This document shows, one piece after another, positions 13,701 through 26,500 of a stretch of 64,000 nt of DNA. Each line of letters starts with the position of its first letter. The stretch's first letter is position 1. The translations under genes and the position numbers were made by a program. The notes beneath the pieces were generated by a model that saw only the letters and a list, made by a program, of their open reading frames with translations, made no database searches and was not told the DNA's origin. Source of the stretch: Liolophura sinensis (Eukaryota; Mollusca; Polyplacophora; Chitonida; Chitonidae); the NCBI RefSeq assembly GCF_032854445.1, contig NC_088304.1:24999704-25063703 (forward strand), given 5' to 3'.

Positions 13701-16700
13701 ATACCTCATAAACATTCTCTATCAAAAAGCGCATTTTAACAAGAAAATAAAGGTCACAAAACATCATTCTTGGTGCTGAAATTCGAGTCATCAAATACAA
13801 CAGGTGGACAATAGGTTGTTTTTGTTTGTGTTTATGTAGCGCTATAACTATGGGCTAAATGCAGTCAACACACTTTTTTAGAAAAACAAATTTTAGATGA
13901 GGTCTAGAGTGTGGCTAAATTCAATGGCCATCCATCACCGTGTTGTAGATAGTTCAAAAGACAGCCAACAGTTAAAGGAGAAGAAAACATCAAAATGATG
14001 CCAAAATCAGATGAAAGAGCGTCAAAACTTATTTGCAATATGATTTTTAATATTTTGGGGGATTTTTTTTTCAAGAGAAAAGGGTATTTGAAAATATTTT
14101 TGTATGGTGGGTATTTGGCACCAATTTTTGGAATTTATCGTTGTTGCATAATAATGTTCTAAATAAGGATGTAATGCTTGTCTGATAAATTTATTTGAAT
14201 GTAAATTTGTTGTTTATATCGAAACATATGCATTTAACCTAAATTATAATAATATTTATGAACATATTAAAAATATAAATATGATCCAAATTGAGGTTAA
14301 ACACATTTGTTAGCTGAAAAGAACAAATTCTAATGCAAAAATATTTATTAAACATGCGTTACATCCTCATTTATGACGTTATCAAACAAAGACTATAAAT
14401 ACCAAAAGATGGTCCACAATACCCACCATACAAAAATTATTTTCAAGTGTCTTTTTCTCCTTAAGGAAAAATCGGAAAAAATATTGAAGACCACATTTAG
14501 GAATAACTTTTCGCACTCTTTCATCTGAACTTTATGTCATTTTTATGTTTTCTCTACCTTTAACAGTATCAGCCAGCCATTGATTACAGCTCTCAAGGAG
14601 TTCAAAACTATGAAACTTATGTTTTTTTTTCAGGACAAAAAGTTACCTTCATAAATTGGTCAATAGACTTTGTGGCCAATGAATTCCCTCTGAACAGGGT
14701 ATTTGGTTCCGCTGAAATCAAAATACAAACCATTCAATGGAAATTTACTTGAACAAACATGCATAAACTCTTTTGAATATTATATATCTTTCAACAGATA
14801 AAAATGAAAATAAGGAATTCTGATTGACTAATAATAAAAATGTTTACACTTTCAAAAGTTTTTAAAAAAAACATGTTTCTTCTACCAAGGACACATATTA
14901 ACGAAAATTTTCCAATTCCTTCAGATTTTGTTTTGACAAATAACACAAATATCTTTGTTAGCCAGATTAAATAAGGCCAATTTCAAGCATGAATTTAACA
15001 GTAAAAATAACTCACATCACGTGAAAGAGGTGAAAAATCAAAAACAGTCCACAAACATAAAGCAGTGTTGCCAAATATCATTCAGAACTGGGAGATGCCT
15101 TCCAAAATTCAACAAAGATTTAAGATATTTCTCTTCTGTCAAAGTCGAATGATTTGCAAAAATGAAAATGTCCTCCATGTTTAAATTTCCATGTCACTCA
15201 TTTTTACCATAATGCATGTCCAGTTATCCAGAATTATAAATTAAAATTTTAGCAAAGAGCTTAGGATGGTCCTACGCTACATGTATTAAATATCTCCTCC
15301 GAGCAGATGACATCCAGATAGGCAACCACGGAGCCTTGACCCAGATACAGCTTGACCAATGTGCTGGCGATTTCTAAAAGGTCAAGGGTCATGACCTCTT
15401 CTAGCATCGTCAGTGGTGTTGGGCCAGCATCTTTGTCATTCTGTAGATCAAGAAAAGAGAAGTTTTGCCTTATTTTGGAAATACGAAATTGTCAAAATCA
15501 AATTAAAACTACTCCAAACCAGATTCCATGTATATATTCTGTCTACAATTAAGGAAATTTTAAATTTATTTGATTGCGGTGTCTAACACCATACTTAAGT
15601 GAAAGACAGCACCTGACCAATGTTTATGTCCACTGAAAGACCACATTTCTAAAAAATGTTTTTTTTTAATTTTTTGGTGAAAAGTTTAGTGAAACTTCAT
15701 CTTGACACAGCTACAGCACGGTTCCATTATCGAGAGCAAGATCACATCACCTCTACTCTAGCTCTCTAACATCAAAGATATTTCTGCTATTTAGCAGTAG
15801 CCCATTGCAGATAAAAGTTGTGGACTTCAGCAACGAAGGCCCAAGTGATAAATATTGCTTTCTTGGAAATTGGACATACATGTACTGAAAGATTATTTCT
15901 TCCATTGCTTGATCTGTTGATACAATAGGCCTACTACATCATTTACAAGGAAGTCCAACTACCCTGTGTAAATAGCCTATCTACAGATGCACGGCCGGGT
16001 AATTCCTGGTTCAGGTCATAGCTTCCGTGAGGGCTGTGCTGGTGATTTTGATCCCTATTAAATGTTTACAAAATTACAGTAGGCTTGTTGTAAAAACTAA
16101 CTCAACTGTGAAACAAATGGAAATAAATCTAAGTACCACTGAGGGTGATCTAGGAATTCAACTGTTGCTGGATTTTATGCTTCAGTTTTGTAGCAGTGGC
16201 TTCTACCGTGAAAACAGTGCTGACCTAAGTATCGTGTCAGAGAAAGCATCTCGGCTTGAACGTGCATTTCATTAACTTTACTGCAATTTATAAAAGAAAA
16301 CCAGAAAAAAACATCCCTTGTATGTGAGAAAGACGGAGCAAAATTTAAATTCTTTGGCTGTAATAAATCCAGAGAAAAAAATTAGATCATAAGATAAAAT
16401 TAATTTTAAGCGTTGTGTGGTGAGATGCCGTCTTCTCATTCACATAAACCTGCTACCAGACATAATTTGTGATACCATCGTTGAATATTACACAGCTTGT
16501 AAATCAACGTCTGTGGTGCTCCGTAAAGGATACAAAACTGTCCCACGACACTTTATGAAATGTCCCTTCCACTACACATAACTAAAGCATTGTAAATGAT
16601 CTCAAAATGACATCTTATGCAACAGTTCTGTGTTATCATATGTCACTTCATGGAATGAATGGGTAAAGGCTACGTCAGAGCTTAGACCGCACAATCTGAT

Positions 16701-19700
16701 ACCAGCATGTTTGATTGGATAAAATTATCAAAATGGCAGCTTCAACTCACACCAACCATTTGTGCAGTATTGTTATTTTGTTCTACATGTTTTATTCTGT
16801 GAAATCTGATTAAAATAACAATAATAAGTACATGATACCTTTTAGAACGCTTGAGTATCCTGCTTTCGATTGAAATGTGTTTTAGCCCAGTGCAGTCTTG
16901 TCCCAAAAGACCTTGTCACTTGTACAACATTGGTTAAAGGTTTAAGTTTATTGATTTATTTCATTGGAGTTTTACAGCATACTCAAGAATATTTCACTCA
17001 TATGACACTGGCTAGTAGTATGGCTGAAGAAAACCTGGCAGAGCCTGGGGGAAATCCATGACCATCCACAGGTTGCTGGCTGACCCTCCCGTGTGACGCT
17101 ATTAGGTTTAAGTGTTGAAGAAACTTAAATGCCCAGAATAAACCTGGGCCAGTTACATCACTAAAGGTACAGCTGAGTTTGCAAAAGCTGGACTCGTGCC
17201 TACAATCCCTAGCATTGGTCAGGCACTGGACATACCAAATGTGCCATAGAGAGGATCAACATTTAGTGCTCCAAGAGTACTGCTGGCCAGTTGCACTAAT
17301 ACTTGCATGCTTGCGTTATTTCCTTTCCCTTTCCAAATCATTAACTTTTGAATTCAGTCACGTTCAACTGATAAAGATATTTGTTGACTACCAACTTCAA
17401 TAAAAAGGACACCTGAAGTGTGAGCCAGGAGAATTTTCATGCGAAACACTCACACTGCACTACATTCAGGGGAGATAACTTACATTATTGAGAAAAAACA
17501 CAGATGACTATATTTCCCCTAAAAGGTGCTTTCAGAAGCACGTGACGGTCTTAAAAGGGTACTTTTGGTGCCAACACTTAATATTTTTTTTTTTGGAGAA
17601 GAAATGTGACTGTAATAGGCAGATGAATCCCAAAGTACTCCCCAAAAAAAAATACTTAATCTTATATTAGGTGAAGTACTGTATATTTACCATTTACCTT
17701 TTAGACTGGTTATTTAAGGCTGTACACTCCTGTGAGAACTGACGGCACTCACATGTGTTGATGGAGGAAAAACAGACCCCAGGGAGAACCACTGACTCCC
17801 TGAACAAGTTATATAGAATGGGAAGGCAGCATACTTTTTAATCCAGTGTCGAGGCACCGGTGAAAAGCAAAACCTCGAGTCCTTAATTCTAGCGTCATAT
17901 ATGGATTGCAGTGCAAACGTATACAAGGCATCAGCCTGTGTTGTAATGTACTATATTTGATATGCTGGGGGAGGAACAATTAATGTCAGCTGAAATGTCC
18001 TGCTGCCTGTCGAATGAAGGTAACTAAGTCAAATTATACAAAAATTGTTCTTCCCCAAGGCCTTCCCAAATAAAAACAAAACAATAAATAGAAACAATTA
18101 AACTGTGACAAAGGACAAACATGACTGCTGCCCCAGAAACTGTCCCAACCAGCAGGCAAGACAACGTAGTGGGAGACTGCTCACAGGTTTCCATTGGTTT
18201 TGAACATGCGACCTCATTGGTTAACAGCTAAGGAACCTCATTGTACAACGCGTAACCCCTCAGCCAATCAGATTGTAGGATCAAGACTTGTGAAACTGAC
18301 CTGGGCTTGTTTGACGGACTCGAGCAGAAGATTGATGAGAGGTTTGTAATAGGAGGACGGCAGCACTCTTTCTTCCATTAGCCTCATTTTGAGTCGTAAA
18401 CTGCCACGGTCTACGCGAGATGAACTGCAGAGGAAGGGAGATAATCACAAGAAACTGATGAGAAATTTGATACTGAAAATTACCAGGGAGGACAGTCAAG
18501 AAGAGCATTAAACGGCCCTGACCTAGAATCTATCATTTATAAGCTTACAAGGACTGAAACAGAACTCTTTTCACATTAATTCGGCTCTGGTTTTCATTTC
18601 ACCCAAAATCTTTCAATGTTCATAAAATTACACAAGTGAAGGTATGTTACTTCAATATGAAATGATATGCAAGTAAAGTCTACAGCTTCTAAAAACATAT
18701 GTACACAAATATAAGTCCCCACAATATGGCTGAAATACATGTATATCATAAATATACACAACTATCATCACAAAAGTATGTAAGAAGAGACATCATCACA
18801 GATGTATATTAGTACAGATATCATCACAGATGTATATTAGTAAAGATACCATCACAACTGTATATTTGTACAGATTTCATCACAGATGTATGGAAGAAGA
18901 GACATTATCACACATGTATATTAGTACAGATATCACAAATGTATATTAGTACAGATATCATCACAAATGCATGCAAGTACAGACATCATCACAAATGTAT
19001 ATTAGTACAGATATCATCACAAATGTATATTAGTACAGATATCATCACAAATGTATATTAGTACAGATATCATCACAAATGTATATTAGTACGGATATCA
19101 TCACAAATGTATATTAGGACAGATATCATCACAAGTGTACCTATACATAAAGACACTGAAAATATCAGATTGTTTTTCCTCAAAATACACCAAACATTCC
19201 AAAAACAAACCAAAAATAATCCCTAAACAACATTCCAACCGAAATACATTTTTCAGTAAAAACACTGACAACCAATTTGAAAAACCAAAACATCTTCCCA
19301 TAGCTTCATCAGGCATGAATATATTCATACGTTTTTTTCTTAAATTTCACACAATATCCAATTCACACATGACAGAAATTGATTTTTTCCACCATATTTT
19401 CATCATGCTTGTAGAGTTTCTGAAATCAATATTGGATCACAGACTTACTTATTTTTCTCTTCTTTGTTCGACCTTGGCCATAACTGATACCATTTTTTAA
19501 CACAACTGCCGTCAGCAAGGTCGTTTAATTTGATCTCCACCTGGAAAAAAAAAATAGGAAAACACTTCAATATTCGACACTGGAGTGACTCCTACAGCTA
19601 TAATTATGGCAGATTTTGAATTAAACTGTTTTATTTGAAATGATCTCATTCTCTGCAATTAACACTTATCATTACATTCCACCCCAGAGTGTGATACAGG

Positions 19701-20550
19701 CCTAAAGTTTTATTTGGGTAACCTAGAACAAAAGCGGGAAATGATCAGCCATTTTTTTTTTTCGCAATAACATATTACAATGTAAAGAAAATGGTTTGGA
19801 AGGTGGTTTCTAAGTTTTGTTCAATAAAACTCAAGAATTCTACAGTAGCAAACAAACTGCAAATAAGAGATCTAGCTTGCAGGACTTCACATATATAATG
19901 ACAAAAAAAAGAGAATCTTGTTTACTTTCAAAAAATCAATTAGTAACTATCTGTAGGCTTAGTGACTGAAACAGCCGTTAATATAAAAAGTTGAGTAGAA
20001 AAGAACAATTTGATGATTAAACTTGAACCAATATATAAAGTATATAAAGCTTTCAAAATGAATCCTGAAATCCATGACGATCTCTGGAGAAAGGGCAACT
20101 GCAACTAATGTGCAATCAACTGTAATGAACGTGGCTATAGAAATGGCATGTCATATTGAACAGTCATTGGCAATGCTGTATTACCTTCCATACTCTAAAA
20201 CATTGTAACACAACAAGTGCATTCAGCATTTATTTACCCTAAAACTTTGATCTCAAGGGGACATTTTTACAAAATAATAAAGGTCATAAAATTTTACTTC
20301 TTTCACTGAAACTTACATTTCTCCAGTAAGACATTATCCTTCCTTTCATAAAAAAAACCCCTCTTTCTAAGATCAATACAGCTCTCAGAATCAGACAAAA
20401 TGATCACACTTAGGATGATATTTTCAAATTCCAAGGTAAGCAAATCCCAGGAAGATAAACTTTACCACATTGGTACTTTTGCTGTCAAAACACTCATTCA
20501 TTTGCATTAATGTATGCTTTTTTTATGAGGTTTTATTTTATCTCCATAAT

Positions 20551-20582
<32 letters not shown>

Positions 20583-23500
20583 TTACGTTTGTGTGGGTGT
20601 GCTTCATAATATAATCATTATTTCCTGGCAGAAACACTTATTGATTTTCAGTGATGGCTGAAGAATTTTTGTTGGCACAACTACGGCTATTTTGTGGATG
20701 CAAGCACAATAGAATCCGCCAATATAATGAGAGCGTTTAAGCTGAATGCCAAAATGATTTGTGCTAGTGAAGCGGCATGCAGGCACGTACACAAGCTGAA
20801 CCGTTTAATAGCTGCTCTTAGGAGAGGTGGTCAAAAGTTCACGTTTGTACTTTTAGCTCTGACTTCATGTTAAAGCCCTACGACTGACAATCAAAACTGG
20901 GGTCACTACCCCTGTTGCCAAAATCAAGCTGCAGCACTCAATGCATTGATCGTCATGGCAACTGAGCCCTCCATGCCAACTTGATCAAAAGCTGTGATTT
21001 GAATTTCGTGGTATTTCCAATAAATCAGGCTCTGTGTCAGATGTCGGCCTGTCAGTTTCAAGACTCGAGCCTGAAATCAAGATGCGATAAACACCTGAGC
21101 ATGATTATTTTAGAAACATCTAGCACCCAATACAAACAAAAAATGACAACAAATAAATAACAAATTTGGGTTTTTATTTCAGAAATTAATGATGACAAAC
21201 TGGCGATCTGATCCTTTCACTGACGTTTCAAGATCATCACATTTTTTTCAGTAGTGATCACACGTGAAGTTTTTTCTCAGCCCTGTACATTTATAGCCCC
21301 ACCAAACTCTACATGGTCTTGAACTTCTGTAAAAATGATAAAAATGTCAGGGTTTGATTCACTAGATTGTTAACTTCACATATCACGAGAAGTGCTAGCA
21401 CGTCAAATTCTAAGCAAAGTGAAAAGATACCATAAACGTTTCAAGGTTGAAATCCACCAATCATTACCTCAGTACAGTTTACATGTGTAATATTTATTAT
21501 ATATATATGTTCATATCATACTGAAGTACATGTAATTCATTTACTACATGTGTATACTGTTTGGTGTGAGTAAATTAAGGCCTTTGGGAAAGAACTACAT
21601 GTATTTCATTGTGATTTTGATAACTGAATATCTTTCTGCTTCCATAAAAATCACGTTTTTCAGAGTTTCAGACTAGATCATCAGACTCTAACATGCTCTA
21701 AAGAAAAATACAATGCTCAAAAACTTGTGAAATGGGGTGTTAAACCTTAAGGTTACACAGGTGTAATTCAGGCCATTGGGGTGCAGGATTTGCCCCTGAA
21801 TTGAAGAGTGAATTAAGGAGCACTGATTGGGTAATACTGCCACATAGACACACAAAGTTTTTGATGCATTATAAATTTCTGCATTGTTATGTTACATCAA
21901 GTTAAAATATATCAGAATTTTGTCTGTTTTGAATAGAGCTGAAAACTCTGTTGTCAGTGTCACCTCTCACCCCCCTGGAGGTTACTAAGGTAACAAAATG
22001 CTATGACTACAACTTTCAGTAACCACAGCTGAAAAAAACTGTCGTCATGCTTGGTCGATTTTGTGATATGTTGTAGAGAAATGTGCAAGCTGCATGTGGT
22101 GGTAAGGTATGATAACATGGGAAAGTTAGTCGATATCTATTTTTGAGGTTGAAGTTGATAAAATCACTACACAAATGGAAAGGACATCAATGTTCTCAAA
22201 TAACCAGATTGAGTCACGAACCTGTAAGCCATAATTACTGTAAAAGCTTAAATTACATGTCTCTATCGGTACGTGCATAACTGGTATTATTGTGAAAAAT
22301 AGAGAAAATGATATAAAACTCTTTGATCCTGCTGATTGCACAAAACAACCAAATTTAGGCCGAAAATTCATCAGCGCAAATCCCATCCAATATCTGTTAT
22401 TATTTTAGATTAATTAGCCATATAATTACTTTTCGCAAAATATAAACCCCATCATGTTCATGTGATCCTGTTCAGAATCAGTTAGCTTTATAACGTTTTC
22501 AAACTTAGGAGAAACACTATAAATGCTGCAGGTATAAGTGTGATATTTATCAAAAAGCAATAATTTAAACTATTCTGACAGAAAACAGAAAATTTGATTT
22601 CGTTACAACATACAGCACAGCCACAAAACTAACCATCAATCCTACGCCAATTGTGGTCGGATGGTCCGTGTATCATACGCCCACTATACGCCGACCCTGG
22701 CCCAGCCCTTATCAAACACGCCGTCATCCTCCACCTACCATTAGTGTAGAATTGACCCACGGTCAGCCCACAGTCCGTGCAGGGTGCTGCCATGGTCAGT
22801 GTATCATTTTACAACATTCATGCACTTGCAGGTTTAATGTAACGACATGGGACATACACTGTAGGCCTTGTATTATTCGCGCGACTTTCTCCGTAAGTTT
22901 TTAGAACTTTATTACCAATTTTGAACACAACACTTGCACAGGCGAGGCTGATATTTTGTGAAAAGGGCAATTATTTGGGCTATTATAGAGTAACAGTAAA
23001 AACTGGACTGGAATTGTGCTAACAGATTTCTTTTTACTGCTACGAAAAATCTCCTGTTTTGATTTTTACTCTCTTTGGTGTATTTTCATAATTTATGTGT
23101 GGATAGGTAGAGGAATATTCTAAAAATATGTAATATATTTTATACCTTGATTTTATGCAAGGTATAGGATGCATATCTATAAGGTAGGCATGGTGCCTGC
23201 ATCACGTCTTCGCGCGTACATTAAGGCTACATATGACTGCACTCGACTTATAATAAACACATTTTTGTGCTTATATAAATTAATAAAGGATATAATTGAC
23301 AATTGTGAAATTGGGGATACAGTTTAGGGATTTGATATTAAAGGGAAAAATATTAACATACTGACCTTTATACGTGTCAGTGGATTGAATTTTATAAATT
23401 ATGGGCCTTGTGTGATGTACTGATGTGACCCATTACATATGTATTTTCAACAGAGGTTTTTTTTAAGCCTATATAAGCACGCAGGCTGACACACATCACA

Positions 23501-26500
23501 TATTAAAGTCAATTATTCCTGCGTAATTTTTGTATCCAACATGAAACTATGACAAATTTACTGATAAGCCAAAGAACTGGAGTCCCTCCCCCAATTCTGA
23601 AACGCCGCCACAGATGTATAGAGCTGTCATGTATAGTGTGGACTTCAGAGAAAGCAATGTGTTCCATATACATATATTTGTCAGCATATAACTCTGCCGT
23701 AACTGCCTCTAAGTACTCTTGTTATTTAATAATCAGTGAAGTAATTTATGTTAAAATAAAATATCGCATACTCAAGACACCTGGTACAAAACTTGAATCC
23801 CCTGTAATCAAGAGAACGGCGTGCATGGGTGGAGTTCCCAAAACAGTTAAGATATTAAAACTCGAATTTTGTGCGAAATTCGTGTGCAAGTAAATATGCT
23901 GTAAGCCATCACGGTGTTCATAACAGACATGGCAGTTTACAGGAAATATCGGTCTGTATTTAGCATTAAAACACTTAATGATCATGGGCCGACAGTCCGC
24001 TGATGGTCAGCCGAAGGTCAGCTGATGGTCAGCTGATGGTCCGGGTATGATGGCCTCAGGACTGCATCACGATGACCTGCGGATTGAAGGTACATGGTGA
24101 GCGTATCATACACTGACCATGAGCTGACCATCAGCGTATCCTTCTGCCACAATGGGCGTAGGATTAGGGCCAGGCTGTACTGTAGGTTGTTTTGTCCAAA
24201 AATCTTCAATATAGCCTCTTTACAGCGCTGTGGTGAGTCTATCCTTCAATGCCCTTGCTAAGATTTGACTAAAATTTCATGCTTACTTTTACAGTTTTCG
24301 GTGGATACATGAGTGGAGAAAAGTAGAAGAAAACCAATAACCTATGGTTAAGTTACTGCAGCTGACAATCTTTACTGAGTACAACATAGATTTGTAGGTA
24401 ATGTTTAGAGGAGGACCAATTGTCTTCACTACAGCTGTGGTATATATCGAATAAAACCCTGCATACAGCTGAAATTCTGATTCTGCGAGAACAAGTTCCA
24501 CTAGAAGCAAACATCAATTTCTGATCACAAAGTCAAAACCGGGAATGTGAGCCCTGTTTGTTCAATAATGTGTACAGATGGCCAGACATACAAAAAGTGA
24601 TAGCACACAATGGAATACATTTACATGTAAGTTTCTCTATGAAGCCTTGGATACGCCATCTATCTAGAACGGAGGCATCAACAAAACAATTAGACTGTCA
24701 CCTGCTCTCCTTGAAGCAGACATTAATGAGCTAAAATAGTACTTCCTGTTGGACCCAATCACCATTACGAAGACACTTATATCCTTCCACCAGAAATAAC
24801 ATAGTTCTTAAGACAGCAATCTTACAAAGCCAGAAGAAGTAAGTGGCTTTTGGTAACGCTTTAAGGGGTTTCCTTTAAAGGTCATTAAAAATCTTTGCTT
24901 AAGGCTCGCTCGCCTCCCACTTATAAGTACACACGTACTAAAACAGCTACCATTGGCTCAAGGCTTATCTATGATTTTCTGTGAAGAAGACCTGTCAGCT
25001 ATTTGGGTTTTCCCCAAGTAGTTATCTGGTGCCATTCATCTATGCCCTTGAACTCTATTCACTAATCAACGGATACAATCTTACACCCAGGAAGAGAACT
25101 GATGTACAAGCAACAAACAGGCTAAAATGTTCTAAACCATGGTCACTATATTTATTCATTTATCTATTTGATTGGTGTTTTATGCTGTACGACGGTGGCC
25201 AGCATCATGGTGGGAGGAAACGAAGCAAAGCCAGGAATCCACAACCATCTGCAGGTTGCTGGCAGACCTTGCCACTTACAGCCGGAGAGGACGCCAGCAT
25301 GATATAGAATGGTTACCATACGTAGCTATAATGAACATGTACGTGGTCATTTCAAATAATCGTACACTGATGAATATAATTCGTATTTTCATTTATCTAC
25401 ATGAACCTTTTGTAAATGATTTGGATTAGTTCAATATCAATGTTTAGACCTACAGTTACTTGACACTATCTTACCTTTATCCTTTTTCTTCTGTTTGTTC
25501 AAATATGTTTATCTCTTTTTGTATTAAAACATGTTATATAGCGTCTTAAATTACTGAGGGCAACAAAGGAGAACAGTTTCTGCTGACTGTGTTTTTTACC
25601 CTTAGAAAAGAAGAAAATATTTTAATTATTATTATTATTATTATTATTTTTATTGTTATTTTTACTACATAGAAATCAAATAAGTTAAACCAATATGGCA
25701 ATACCTTAAGGTTGATGACTGCATAGCAAAAACAGTTCAATTTGTATAATTGGAGAGAAGCTTTTCAGTACCATGCTCAATCTAATTCTTCTTATAATCA
25801 AATTTCTTCCTGGACAATACATGTACAAATAACAATGCCAGAAAAAAAAACCCACAATTATGCCCCAGGCACTAATCTGAACCTGGCAAATGATTGTTCT
25901 GAGAAGTTTCAATTGAATTAAGAGATCCCTTTCAAGTATGGACGAGTCCCAGGGAACAATCAACATCACCAAACCTCCTGGCTATGTACTCATGCAGGCA
26001 GAGGTTTTCATTTTGTAAAGGAATTATGTGATTAGGAAGTAACTTTCTTGTGCTCTTCCGGATGTCCCCGAAGGCTTTCAAGTCATTCCCTGATGGGCAT
26101 GACCTTTAAACATCATTGTTGTAAACAGTTTTATAAAGCGTTTCGTATGAATGAAACGTAAGGCTGCAGAGTTTAAAGCTTTTTTTCACTTCTCTTTCTT
26201 CTGCAAACAAGATGGAGCCATTGAAACTTGATTTCCTCCGGGCGATAGTCGCTCTAACATCAGAACACGGAGTACATGTTTACATTGTCCTCTCTGTCCT
26301 GAAAGTGAGTCGCTCTTTGATACAGTGTAAACCCATAATCCAGTCAGTCAGTCAATCAAACCATGCTAATTTCATTTGTTTTTGTACTTTGTGCTGAGCA
26401 TTCGTTTATACTTCTAGGCTGCATTGGTAGCATTACCTATAGAGCCGGCACAAGTCTTCTGATTTCTCGACTTTTGACTGCAGTTGTCAAATTTCAAAAA

